A stretch of 7,614 nt of DNA from an uncultured Oscillibacter sp. (GCA_905236835.1 CAJOQY010000112.1:1-7614), one strand, 5' to 3'. Positions 1 to 6,363 are shown, numbered from the stretch's first letter. Translations and numbers: made by a program. Notes: generated by a model from the sequence alone, not told the origin.

Positions 1-489
1 CCGGAAAAATGCCCGATCTGCAAAGCCCCCGCGGAAAAATTCACGGAACAGAAGGGCGAAATGGTCTGGGCGGCTGAACACGTCGTCGGCGTGGCGCAGG
101 GCGCGCCGGAAGATATTATCAAAGACCTGCGCGATAATTTCACCGGCGAATGCAGTGAAGTCGGGATGTATCTTGCCATGAGCCGCGTGGCGTATCGGGA
201 AGGCTATCCGGAGATCGGCGAATACTGGCGCCGCGCCGCGTTTGAGGAAGCCGAACACGCCGCGAAATTCGCCGAATTGCTGGGCGAAGTCGTCACGGAT
301 TCCACCGAGAAAAATCTGCGGATGCGCGTGGACGCCGAAAACGGCGCGACGGCGGGCAAAACGGATCTGGCCAAACGCGCCAAAGCGTTGAATCTGGACG
401 CCATTCATGATACCGTCCACGAGATGGCCCGCGACGAGGCCCGCCACGGCAAGGCGTTCGCCGGATTGCTGAAGCGTTATTTCGGATAA
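1..489 (+). CDS. Reverse rubrerythrin, 5'-truncated by window edge
   Basis: Non-haem di-iron peroxidase of anaerobes that reduces hydrogen peroxide using electrons passed through a rubredoxin-type iron centre; cytoplasmic. The frame is open from base 1, so the true start lies upstream. Visible residues 1-20 hold the second cysteine pair of a rubredoxin knuckle (CPIC at 4-7), followed by a ferritin-like four-helix domain. This rubredoxin-first order is what defines the reverse type. Di-iron ligand candidates are Glu50/Glu53, the ExxH at Glu83-His86, Glu103, Glu141 and the second ExxH at Glu146-His149. The end (KRYFG, then TAA) is normal for the family. A GC-rich hairpin follows, so it probably closes its transcript. 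The missing N-terminus should carry the first Cys pair. Family assignment is firm; physiological role is from family knowledge. Confidence 0.9.
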   Translation, partial: PEKCPICKAPAEKFTEQKGEMVWAAEHVVGVAQGAPEDIIKDLRDNFTGECSEVGMYLAMSRVAYREGYPEIGEYWRRAAFEEAEHAAKFAELLGEVVTDSTEKNLRMRVDAENGATAGKTDLAKRAKALNLDAIHDTVHEMARDEARHGKAFAGLLKRYFG

Positions 490-510
490 TATTTTTATAA
501 AATTTTTATC

Positions 511-541
511 AAGGCCGCCGCGATTTCCGCGGCGGTCTTTC
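511..541 (+). terminator. Rho-independent terminator after reverse rubrerythrin
   Basis: A 10-bp stem (513-522 with 528-537, one G-U pair) around a 5-nt loop is GC-rich and is followed by a short T run, TTT at 538-540. It lies 24 nt past the rubrerythrin stop codon. The T tract is short, so termination may be incomplete. Confidence 0.65.
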
Positions 542-663
542 GCGGCGGACGTATAACAGGTAAGAAAGCGATCAACGCGTTTGGCGGCGCGTTAATATCA
601 TAAAATTATAAAATTTTATCGTTTTTTATAAAAATTATAAAATAACGGAATGAGGGATTTTTT

Positions 664-1035
664 ATGGATTTTCAAACGGCGGTTCAAACGGTATTTTACA
701 AATACGCGGATTTTTCCGGACGCGCGCGGCGGAGCGAATACTGGTATTTTGTTTTATTCGTATTCTTGGCGTCGGCGGCGGTTTCTTTTGTCGGCGGCAT
801 TTTCGGACAGGGCATGATCCGACTGCTTACCGGTCTGTTTTCTGTTATTATTTTTCTGCCGTCCATCGCGGTTCTGTTCCGGCGTCTGCATGACACCGGA
901 CGCTCCGGGTTATGGTTCTTATTGGGCTTTATCCCGCTGGGACAGATCGTCCTGATTATTTTCTGCTGTCAGGACAGCCAAGACGGATATAATCAATACG
1001 GCCCGAATCCGAAAGACAATATGATATTTTTCTGA
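664..1035 (+). CDS. DUF805 family inner-membrane protein
   Basis: Small membrane protein of the DUF805 (YhaH/YhaI-like) family; its function is not established. The 123 residues carry the family signatures: FSGRARRSEYW at 17-27 before the first membrane segment, RRLHDTGRSG at 73-82, and a C-terminal YGPNP at 112-116. Three hydrophobic segments are visible at about 27-46, 52-72 and 83-101, which would put the arginine-rich loops at the cytoplasmic face. The start is supported by GAGGG (652-656), 7 nt before ATG. The upstream spacer (542-663) contains a GC dyad (574-593) and an AT-only dyad (600-619), but no promoter I trust. It is probably its own transcription unit, since the rubrerythrin terminator precedes it and a 135-nt AT-rich spacer follows. 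Confidence 0.85.
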   Translation: MDFQTAVQTVFYKYADFSGRARRSEYWYFVLFVFLASAAVSFVGGIFGQGMIRLLTGLFSVIIFLPSIAVLFRRLHDTGRSGLWFLLGFIPLGQIVLIIFCCQDSQDGYNQYGPNPKDNMIFF

Positions 1036-1075
1036 TTGATATTTATTTTCGCCTGATTCACGGAAATGTAAAAAA

Positions 1076-1104
1076 TTGATCATAAAAATGACATAAAATA
1101 ATAT
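1076..1104 (+). promoter_or_regulatory. Possible promoter of the PH-domain gene
   Basis: TTGATC (1076-1081), a 17-nt spacer and TAATAT (1099-1104) resemble a sigma-A promoter; TATAAT also occurs at 1105-1110. The whole stretch 1064-1140 is so AT-rich that -10-like matches are expected by chance. An AT-only dyad (1100-1107 with 1117-1124) lies on top of it. Weak call. Confidence 0.3.
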
Positions 1105-1170
1105 TATAATAATATAATAATATTTTTATTTTATTTGATTTCAAGAAAGGACGCTTGGTGATATAATATC

Positions 1171-1563
1171 ATGATCAATTTTAATCAAAACTCCGTATGG
1201 AATTTAAAGCCGATTGATCTCGGCGCGGTGCGCGGGGAAGTCAACGGCCTGCTGATCCCCGGCGAACAGATTTTAGCGGCGTTTAAAACCATCCGGGACC
1301 AGTTGATTTTTACCAATCTTCGGATTATCTCGATTGATATACAGGGGATCACGGGCATGAAAAAATCTTATACATCCCTGCCGTATTCGAGAATCCAGTA
1401 TTACGCGGTTCAGACGCCGGGATTTATGGAACTGGTTTCCGACGCGGAGTTATATCTTGTGTTCTCCAACGGTTTCACGGCGACGTTTGAATTCCGCGGC
1501 GGGGCTGATATTGGCGCGATTAGCCGCGTCATCTCCGAATATGTGTTGAACGCGCGCCCGTAA
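1171..1563 (+). CDS. Bacterial PH-domain protein (YvbH-like, PF08000 type)
   Basis: A 130-residue single-domain protein with the bacterial pleckstrin-homology fold; the cellular role of this family is unknown. The diagnostic stretch runs from DQLIFTNLRIISIDIQG (43-59) through the KKSYTSLPYSRIQ block (64-76). The rest is alternating beta strands and a terminal helix (about 112-126), as expected for the fold. There is no signal peptide or membrane segment, so it is probably cytoplasmic. An SD-like TGGTGA (1156-1161) lies 9 nt before ATG, with GAAAGGA farther upstream. The conserved fold reaches the stop codon, so the 3' end is genuine, although its last 114 nt are also read on the other strand as the tail of the phosphopantetheinyl transferase gene. 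Confident in family, not in function. Confidence 0.83.
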   Translation: MINFNQNSVWNLKPIDLGAVRGEVNGLLIPGEQILAAFKTIRDQLIFTNLRIISIDIQGITGMKKSYTSLPYSRIQYYAVQTPGFMELVSDAELYLVFSNGFTATFEFRGGADIGAISRVISEYVLNARP

Positions 1564-2217
1564 CGCGCAGGACAGCCGATAAGCCGCGCCGCGCCAATCA
1601 ATGGAGATTTCCCGGAAAGTATAACGCGGGTCAAGCGTGTTGATCATGGCCGGATGATCGGCGACGCCGTCTCCGGTCAGCTTGGCGATACTCTCTTTGC
1701 GGCACCAGACGCGGGCAAAATCGCCGTCAAACGACGCCTTCTCCCGGTCTGACAATACGCGGCGGATCAGCGCCGGACGGTAAAATTCCCGCGCGCGTTC
1801 TATATCAATCCCGACGGGAATATCGGACACGACCGCCGCGCACAGTTCCCCGCTGTGCGACAGGCTGAAATAAATCCGCTTCCCGCCGGGATTGTCAAGA
1901 TTATTAAGATTATTAAGATTGTCGGGGTCTCCCGCGAAAGCGTCGGAGCTGTCCGCGAAATACGGCTTTCCGCGCGCCGTGAAGCGCAATTCCCCCGGGA
2001 TTTCCGGAAAGCCCGCGTCATGTAAAATATGATATAATAAATTCCACGCCGAACAGGACGCGCTTTTCCGTTCCGGATTCCGGATTTCCGACAAATGCCG
2101 TTCCAGCGCCGGGCCAAAATATAACAGCCAGTTTTTGTTATTATGATTCATGTTGAAATAGATCGGCGACCACGCGATGACGCGCGCCGCTCCGCCCGGA
2201 ATATCGCTGTTTTTCAT
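1450..2217 (-). CDS. 4'-phosphopantetheinyl transferase, Sfp-type
   Basis: Transfers the phosphopantetheine arm of coenzyme A to a conserved serine of acyl- or peptidyl-carrier proteins; cytoplasmic. Motifs in order: GKPYF (83-87), FSLSHSGE (117-124), PVGIDIE (134-140) with the probable Mg ligands Asp138 and Glu140, and WCRKESIAK (171-179) with catalytic Glu175 and Lys179. A low-complexity insert (about 89-113) separates the first two motifs. At 255 residues it is longer than the usual 210-230: the core seems to end near residue 219, and the last 37 codons are antisense to the PH-domain gene. The first ATG is preferred over Met23 because RVIAWSPIYF resembles the family's first strand; the ribosome site (GAGTG, 5 nt upstream) is weak. 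No carrier protein, PKS or NRPS gene is nearby, so the substrate is unknown. The specific symbol (sfp or acpT) cannot be decided. Confidence 0.87.
   Translation of the reverse strand: MKNSDIPGGAARVIAWSPIYFNMNHNNKNWLLYFGPALERHLSEIRNPERKSASCSAWNLLYHILHDAGFPEIPGELRFTARGKPYFADSSDAFAGDPDNLNNLNNLDNPGGKRIYFSLSHSGELCAAVVSDIPVGIDIERAREFYRPALIRRVLSDREKASFDGDFARVWCRKESIAKLTGDGVADHPAMINTLDPRYTFREISIDWRGAAYRLSCALRARVQHIFGDDAANRANISPAAEFKRRRETVGEHKI
1891..1926 (-). repeat. In-frame 9-bp tandem repeat in the PPTase gene
   Basis: Four consecutive 9-bp units read on the plus strand as ATTGTCAAG, ATTATTAAG (twice) and ATTGTCGGG. On the coding strand they give the Asn/Leu-rich peptide DNLNNLNNLDNP (residues 99-110). 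The two central units are identical. Because the unit is a multiple of three, copy-number change would alter loop length without shifting frame. It lies between the GKPYF and SLSHS motifs, a place where an insert should be tolerated. Confidence 0.75.
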
Positions 2218-2238
2218 ATTTTCACTCGCTTATTTTTT

Positions 2239-2267
2239 ATTTTATTATCGCCATATGGGAGAGTTAA
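2239..2267 (-). promoter_or_regulatory. Possible minus-strand promoter for the PPTase gene
   Basis: Read on the minus strand: TTAACT (2267-2262), 17-nt spacer, TAAAAT (2244-2239), which is 4/6 and 5/6 to consensus. It sits in the 54-nt divergent spacer and overlaps the ribosome-binding site of the glyoxalase-fold gene. The predicted leader is only about 15 nt. AT richness makes chance matches likely. Confidence 0.4.
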
Positions 2268-2271
2268 TATT

Positions 2272-2655
2272 ATGCGAATCGAACACGCCGCCCTGTATGT
2301 TAAGGATTTGGAACAGGCGAAAGATTTCTTTGAAACATGGTTTCAGGCGGAAGCCGGGGAAAAATATGATAATCAAAAGACGGGATTTCAATCTTATTTT
2401 CTCTCTTTCACGGACGGAGCCAGACTGGAAATCATGACCAGACCGGATATGGAAGATTTAAACAAGCCGTCCGCCCGCGGCGGATACGCCCATCTTGCTT
2501 TCTCCGCGGGTTCGCGGGAACAGGTGGACAAACTGACCGCCCGTCTGAAAGAGGCGGGATATTCCGTCATCAGCGGCCCGCGTACCACCGGAGACGGATA
2601 TTATGAAAGCTGTATTCTTGACCGCGAAGGCAATCAGATTGAAATCACCGTGTGA
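2272..2655 (+). CDS. VOC / glyoxalase-fold metalloprotein
   Basis: A 127-residue vicinal-oxygen-chelate protein made of paired beta-alpha-beta-beta-beta modules. Members include glyoxalase I, fosfomycin and bleomycin resistance proteins and dioxygenases; the substrate cannot be read from sequence. All four positions expected for a glyoxalase-I-like metal site are present: His5 (RIEHAAL), Glu53 (RLEIM), His74 (GYAHLAF) and Glu124 (NQIEITV). The frame is open upstream to an ATG at 2143, but GGGAGAG (2257-2263) lies 8 nt before the ATG at 2272 and the fold begins there, so the shorter start is chosen. The HAD hydrolase gene starts 30 nt after the stop, suggesting co-transcription and possibly detoxification or salvage of a small metabolite; that link is inference. 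Confidence 0.85.
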   Translation: MRIEHAALYVKDLEQAKDFFETWFQAEAGEKYDNQKTGFQSYFLSFTDGARLEIMTRPDMEDLNKPSARGGYAHLAFSAGSREQVDKLTARLKEAGYSVISGPRTTGDGYYESCILDREGNQIEITV

Positions 2656-2685
2656 GGCGATATAACGACATGGGGGGCGTATAAC

Positions 2686-3525
2686 ATGGGCAAAATTATT
2701 TTTCTGGACGTGGACGGAACATTGGTGGATTATGAAAATCAAATTCCAGAATCGGCTGTACAGGCGATCCGGCGGGCGCGAAGTCTGGGACATCGGGTTT
2801 ATATCTGCACCGGACGGAGCCGGGCGGAAGTTTACGCGCCGCTGTGGGACATCGGCCTTGACGGTATGATCGGCGGCAACGGCGGCTATATAGAAGATCA
2901 CGGACAGATTGTCACGCACCGTATGATTTCCGCCGAACAGTGCCGCCGCGTTGTGGACTGGCTTCACGGACGCGGGCTGGAATTTTATCTGGAAAGCAAC
3001 AACGGTCTTTTCGCGAGCGAAAAATTTGAAACGGCGGGTCTGAACGCGATCCGGCTGTACAGCATGGGAAAAGGTCTGGAAGGCGCGGAGAAAATTACCG
3101 TCCGTTCCGCGTTCCCGGAGATGATTTTTGACGGGGAATTATATCGGGACGACGTAAACAAGATTAGTTTTATATTAAACAGCTATCAGGATTATCAGGA
3201 CGCGAAAGAGGCTTTCCCGGATTTGCGGGCCGGGACATGGGGCGGCAAGGGCGAAAAAGCGCTGTTCGGCGATCTTGGCCTGAAAAATATCGACAAAGCC
3301 GCCGCGATCCGGACGCTGATCGCGTATCTCCACGCGGATATGAAAGACACAATCGCGTTTGGCGACGCGAAAGTGGATATTCCCATGCTGAAATGCTGCG
3401 CTTACGGCGTGGCGATGGGGAGCGGCGGCCCGGAAATCAAAGCGGCGGCGGATTATGTCACCGGAGACGTGGACAAAGACGGCTTGTATCAGGCGTTTGA
3501 GAAACTTGGATTGTTGAAAGAATAA
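2686..3525 (+). CDS. Cof-type HAD-superfamily phosphatase
   Basis: Cytoplasmic haloacid-dehalogenase-fold phosphatase of the Cof (IIB) group, which typically hydrolyses sugar phosphates, flavin mononucleotide or similar small phosphoesters; the exact substrate is unknown. Motif I is DVDGT with nucleophile Asp8 and acid/base Asp10, motif II is Thr42 (CTGRS), motif III is Lys204 (NIDKAAAI), and motif IV is GDAKVD with Asp227 and Asp231. Residues of about 80-195 between motifs II and III form the type C2 cap that selects substrate. Motif IV has Val in the place of the usual Asn of GDxxND. The 279-residue length is normal. A run of six G (2672-2677) lies 8 nt before ATG, and the gene follows the glyoxalase-fold gene by 30 nt, so the two likely form an operon. 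Confidence 0.9.
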   Translation: MGKIIFLDVDGTLVDYENQIPESAVQAIRRARSLGHRVYICTGRSRAEVYAPLWDIGLDGMIGGNGGYIEDHGQIVTHRMISAEQCRRVVDWLHGRGLEFYLESNNGLFASEKFETAGLNAIRLYSMGKGLEGAEKITVRSAFPEMIFDGELYRDDVNKISFILNSYQDYQDAKEAFPDLRAGTWGGKGEKALFGDLGLKNIDKAAAIRTLIAYLHADMKDTIAFGDAKVDIPMLKCCAYGVAMGSGGPEIKAAADYVTGDVDKDGLYQAFEKLGLLKE

Positions 3526-3560
3526 CGCTTAAAATTCGGATTTTTTCTTAAAGCCGCGAG

Positions 3561-3583
3561 ATCCGGAAAAGATCATACCGGAT
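3561..3583. terminator. Hairpin between convergent genes, possible terminator
   Basis: ATCCGG (3561-3566) pairs with CCGGAT (3578-3583) around an 11-nt loop, directly between the stop codons of the HAD and YitT genes. T-rich stretches lie nearby but not immediately after the stem on either strand, so a bidirectional terminator is plausible but weak. Confidence 0.35.
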
Positions 3584-4468
3584 TTATTCGACTTTGCGGC
3601 GGAAATTGCCGTATACCCGCACGCCCTGCTGGACAGTGATAAACGCTTTGGGATCAATTTTCCGCACGGCGTGCAATAATTCCTCCGTTTCATATTTGGA
3701 CATACTCACGCATAACACATGGATTTCATTTCCCGTGTATACGCCGATCCCCTCCCAGCAGGTCACGCCCCGGCCCAATTTCTCAAGAATAAAATCCCCA
3801 AGGCGGCGCGGGTCCTCATGGGTGAAAATCAACGCCTGCGCGTTGACATTCTGCTGATGTACCCGGTCCAGCATTAAATTAGACGTGAAATTATAAATCA
3901 CGGAATAAATGGCGGTCTCCGGACTGAATAAAATCAGACAGGCCGTATAAAGCGCGGCGTTGAAGAACATGGAAAAACGCCCGACGGTAAAGCCGCTGTT
4001 GATTTTGCTCATGGCCAGCGCGACGATGTCCAGCCCGCCGGTACTGCATCCGCAAGTTAAAGTCAATCCGGCGCCTGTGCCGTTTAAAATCCCGCCCAGC
4101 AGACAGCCGGTCAGATAATCGTCGACAATCGGCTTTTCCGGAATGGGAATGACGCTGGTAAAAAACGTGTAAGATATAATGCCGATCACTGTCCGGAACG
4201 CGAGGCGGCGTCCGAGATTTTTATATCCCATCATCATAATTGGGATATTAAATAAAAAATACATCGCGCCGGCTATATCAATGGCGCCGAACGACAGGCC
4301 CAGATATTCTTGCGCCAGCGTCCGCAGAACCTGACAGAGTCCCATCAGGCCGCCGGTGTACAAACGCAGCGGAACAATAAATAAATTCAAGGCGATTCCC
4401 ATCAGAGCGGTCCCGAATACCGCTGTCACAATGCGCATCCATTTGTTGTGCAGGGGATTATAAAACAT
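3584..4468 (-). CDS. YitT family membrane protein with C-terminal DUF2179 domain
   Basis: Integral membrane protein of the YitT/YpjC family; its transport or signalling role is not established. The N-terminal part (about residues 10-200) contains several hydrophobic segments and the family signature CGCSTGGLDIVA (139-150). The C-terminal soluble part (about 207-287), with RGVTCWEGIGVYTG (233-246), matches DUF2179, a small ferredoxin-like or ligand-sensing domain. At 294 residues it is the normal family length. The start is set by the ribosome site: AGGAGG lies 8 nt before the ATG at 4468, while an in-frame TTG six bases further upstream would be only 3 nt from it. A minus-strand promoter with a perfect -10 lies about 45 nt upstream. 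It is monocistronic and convergent with the HAD hydrolase gene. Confidence 0.9.
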   Translation of the reverse strand: MFYNPLHNKWMRIVTAVFGTALMGIALNLFIVPLRLYTGGLMGLCQVLRTLAQEYLGLSFGAIDIAGAMYFLFNIPIMMMGYKNLGRRLAFRTVIGIISYTFFTSVIPIPEKPIVDDYLTGCLLGGILNGTGAGLTLTCGCSTGGLDIVALAMSKINSGFTVGRFSMFFNAALYTACLILFSPETAIYSVIYNFTSNLMLDRVHQQNVNAQALIFTHEDPRRLGDFILEKLGRGVTCWEGIGVYTGNEIHVLCVSMSKYETEELLHAVRKIDPKAFITVQQGVRVYGNFRRKVE

Positions 4469-4476
4469 GAACAATG

Positions 4477-4482
4477 CCTCCT
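4477..4482 (-). promoter_or_regulatory. Shine-Dalgarno site that decides the YitT start
   Basis: Minus-strand AGGAGG, 8 nt from the ATG at 4468 and 3 nt from the in-frame TTG at 4474. The spacing strongly favours the ATG. Confidence 0.8.
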
Positions 4483-4513
4483 GATTTCAGATTGCCGCGA
4501 ACGCGGGATGATT

Positions 4514-4542
4514 ATTATAGCGCGGACGCGCGCCATACGCAA
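4514..4542 (-). promoter_or_regulatory. Sigma-A-type promoter for the YitT gene
   Basis: Minus strand: TTGCGT (4542-4537), a 17-nt spacer and a perfect TATAAT (4519-4514). The predicted start site near 4507 gives a leader of about 40 nt before the ATG. A 7-bp inverted repeat, CGCGGGA (4502-4508) with TCCCGCG (4556-4562), brackets the promoter; its role is unknown. Confidence 0.65.
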
Positions 4543-4589
4543 CAGGAAAAACGCGTCCCGCGCCGATTTTTGTCAAAAAGAAACGCCGC

Positions 4590-4618
4590 TTGACTTTCCA
4601 TCGCGCGTATGATAACAT
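4590..4618 (+). promoter_or_regulatory. Possible promoter for murA
   Basis: TTGACT (4590-4595), a 17-nt spacer and TAACAT (4613-4618). The -35 is good (5/6) and the -10 moderate (4/6). It would give a murA leader of nearly 190 nt. I saw no riboswitch or strong attenuator hairpin in that leader. A promoter closer to the gene may exist, but none is convincing. Confidence 0.35.
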
Positions 4619-4813
4619 GAAAATACATAATCCGCGAAAAATATCAAAAATATGATGAATCCCGGATAAAATTATCAAAAAATTTCAAAATCACGATCCG
4701 AACCGCCCTGAAAGTAACGTCCGTATCTTTTCCGCATAAGATAATCATGCGATTTGTTCAAAAATTTGAGATTTTGAGACATATGAGATATGGATGAGAG
4801 GAGAGAATCTAAT

Positions 4814-6076
4814 ATGAGTGAGAAGATTCACGTCACGGGCGGCCACAGGCTGGAAGGTGAGATTTCAGTCAGCGGGTCAAAAAATTCCGCGCTGATCTGT
4901 ATGGCCGCCGCCTGCCTCTGCGATGACGAGTCTCCTATTACGATTACAAATGTCCCTGACATATCAGATGTCTCCGTTATGATGGATATTCTTTCCGCTC
5001 TTGGCAAAAAAATCACAAGAGAGCGTGATATAATTACCATGTCGGGCGGAATATCTGATTATAATGTCCCGCTGGCGCAATCCAGTTTCATCCGCGCCTC
5101 GGTCTATTGCGTGGGAATGCTGCTCGGCGTCATGGGAAAAGCGGTTTCGGGAATGCCCGGCGGAGATAAAATCGGCGCGAGGCCGATTGATATTCATTTG
5201 CAGGCGTTTGAGAAAATGGGCGCGTCGTGTTCCGTGCGCAATGGCAGGATCTACGCGGAAGCGCCAAACGGTCTGCGCGGGACGGAAATCTATTTGCGAT
5301 TCCCCAGCGTGGGCGCCACCTGCAACGCGATTCTCGCGGCGGTCCGCGCGGACGGCAAAACCGTGATCGAAAACGCCGCGAAAGAACCTGAAATCGTGGA
5401 CGTATGCAATTTTCTCATGAAAATGAATGTTTCCGTTTTCGGCGCGGGTACGGATCGCATTGTCATTACCGGCAATCGCCGTCATCTTCACGGCGGCTTT
5501 GAACATGAGATCATTTCAGACAGAATCGAGGCCGGGGTGTTCGCCATCGCGTCGGCGATTACGGGCGGGGATGTCTGGATCAAAAATTCCGTGATCCGGC
5601 ACAATCGGCCTTTAATTTCCACACTGACGGAAGCGGATGTGATATGCCGGGAAACAAATGACGGATTCCGCGTCACGGGACGGGGCAAATTAAATCCGTT
5701 AAATATTACCATGATGCCTTTCCCCGGCCCGCCCACGGATTTACAGCCGCTGTTTACCGTCATGGCGACGCAGGCTCCCGGGGAATCCCTGATCGTGGAT
5801 AACGTATTCCCGGATCGGTTTCAATATATATACGAACTTGTCCGCATGGGCGCGGATATTGAACATTTCGGAAATTCCATCCGCGTGAAAGGCAAAAGCA
5901 ATCTTATCGGAATGCCCATTGAGGGGACGGACATCCGCGCCGTGACCGCGCTGGTCTGCGGCGGATTGATCGCCGACGGCGAAACCATTGTGGAAGGCGT
6001 GAAGCATTTAGAGCGCGGATACGTCCAATTAGACGAAAAACTGCGCGCTTTGGGCGCGGATATTCAGATTATATAA
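4814..6076 (+). CDS. murA: UDP-N-acetylglucosamine 1-carboxyvinyltransferase, Cys-to-Asp form
   Basis: First committed step of peptidoglycan synthesis: transfers enolpyruvate from PEP to UDP-GlcNAc in the cytoplasm. The 420 residues match the family along their whole length. Visible active-site residues are Lys23-Asn24 (SGSKNS), Arg94 (FIRAS), Arg123 (IGARPID), Asp309 (PPTDLQ) and Arg401 (ERGY). The loop normally containing the fosfomycin-reactive Cys (Cys115 in E. coli, PGGCAIG) reads PGGDKIG here, with Asp118 in that place. In mycobacterial, chlamydial and Borrelia MurA the same substitution keeps activity and gives fosfomycin insensitivity. The start at 4814 is chosen because AGGAGA (4799-4804) lies 9 nt upstream; an ATG at 4790 would add eight charged residues and precede that site. 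It could be one of two MurA paralogues. Monocistronic, with an AT-only palindrome at its end. Confidence 0.93.
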   Translation: MSEKIHVTGGHRLEGEISVSGSKNSALICMAAACLCDDESPITITNVPDISDVSVMMDILSALGKKITRERDIITMSGGISDYNVPLAQSSFIRASVYCVGMLLGVMGKAVSGMPGGDKIGARPIDIHLQAFEKMGASCSVRNGRIYAEAPNGLRGTEIYLRFPSVGATCNAILAAVRADGKTVIENAAKEPEIVDVCNFLMKMNVSVFGAGTDRIVITGNRRHLHGGFEHEIISDRIEAGVFAIASAITGGDVWIKNSVIRHNRPLISTLTEADVICRETNDGFRVTGRGKLNPLNITMMPFPGPPTDLQPLFTVMATQAPGESLIVDNVFPDRFQYIYELVRMGADIEHFGNSIRVKGKSNLIGMPIEGTDIRAVTALVCGGLIADGETIVEGVKHLERGYVQLDEKLRALGADIQII

Positions 6077-6104
6077 AAATATATAATTTTATATTTTTAT
6101 ATAA
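6069..6104. repeat. AT-only palindrome across the murA stop codon
   Basis: Perfect 14-nt arms (6069-6082 and 6091-6104) made only of A and T flank an 8-nt loop. The left arm contains the murA stop codon (6074-6076). With no GC pairs it is not a textbook terminator, although it may still slow or end transcription, or bind an AT-selective protein. Confidence 0.6.
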
Positions 6105-6113
6105 ATCAAGGGT

Positions 6114-6249
6114 TGAACCTCATCCCCTGTCCCCGGACGGAGACGCCCAGTCCCTTAGAAGGGGAAGGGGAACGCAAAGGGGAGAAATGCCGCAAATCGC
6201 GTTCCCCCCTCTCCTTTTTAGGAGAGGGGGGACAGGGGGGTGAGGTTCA
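6114..6249. repeat. 136-bp self-complementary (MITE/REP-like) repeat, copy 1
   Basis: The ends are inverted repeats: TGAACCTCATCCCCTGTCCC from 6114 matches the complement of 6228-6249 with about one indel or mismatch, the right end finishing GGTGAGGTTCA. Inside is a perfect 12-bp hairpin, CCCCCCTCTCCT (6204-6215), loop TTTT, AGGAGAGGGGGG (6220-6231). A second possible stem pairs GGGGAACGC (6167-6175) with GCGTTCCCC (6199-6207). No ORF is present, so it would need a transposase in trans if mobile. I could not see a clear target-site duplication. The rest of the murA-cysK gap holds an AT-rich stretch (6285-6325) and the cysK promoter. Confidence 0.75.
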
Positions 6250-6334
6250 GTTAAGTTCATGACATCGCGTTTCCCCCCTGATGGATTGATATTTTATTAT
6301 TTTTATAAATTTTATAAATTTTTCTCAATCCCGC

Positions 6335-6363
6335 TTGACAGGCGCGTTTTTTTGTTCTATAAT
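6335..6363 (+). promoter_or_regulatory. Perfect-consensus sigma-A promoter of cysK
   Basis: TTGACA (6335-6340), exactly 17 nt, TATAAT (6358-6363), all twelve positions matching consensus. The start site should lie near 6370, giving a leader of about 63 nt, too short for a T-box or SAM riboswitch. A promoter this strong on a biosynthetic gene implies that a repressor holds it down. Confidence 0.88.

Noticed and set aside
2143..2271. Longer start for the glyoxalase-fold gene
   Set aside because: The extension overlaps the divergent PPTase start, and the strong SD at 2257-2263 fits only the ATG at 2272, where the fold begins.
2458..2967. 169-codon minus-strand ORF across the VOC-HAD junction
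   Set aside because: Antisense to two conserved genes, with no family signature and no ribosome site.
3361..3378. HAD motif IV GDAKVD as a sign of an inactive enzyme
   Set aside because: Both acidic residues are present, and the Val variant is, from memory, common among Cof-like proteins of Bacillota, so it looks like a subfamily trait rather than decay.
3526..3583. Small RNA between the convergent HAD and YitT genes
   Set aside because: Only 58 nt with a single 6-bp hairpin and no promoter signal; a weak terminator is the simpler reading.
4487..4678. Small minus-strand ORF upstream of yitT
   Set aside because: It covers the promoter region of the divergent spacer and shows no domain or ribosome site worth trusting.
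4964..5506. 180-codon minus-strand ORF opposite murA
   Set aside because: It lies fully inside the well-conserved murA gene, has no recognisable motif, and is His/Arg-rich, as expected from the antisense of GC-rich coding DNA.
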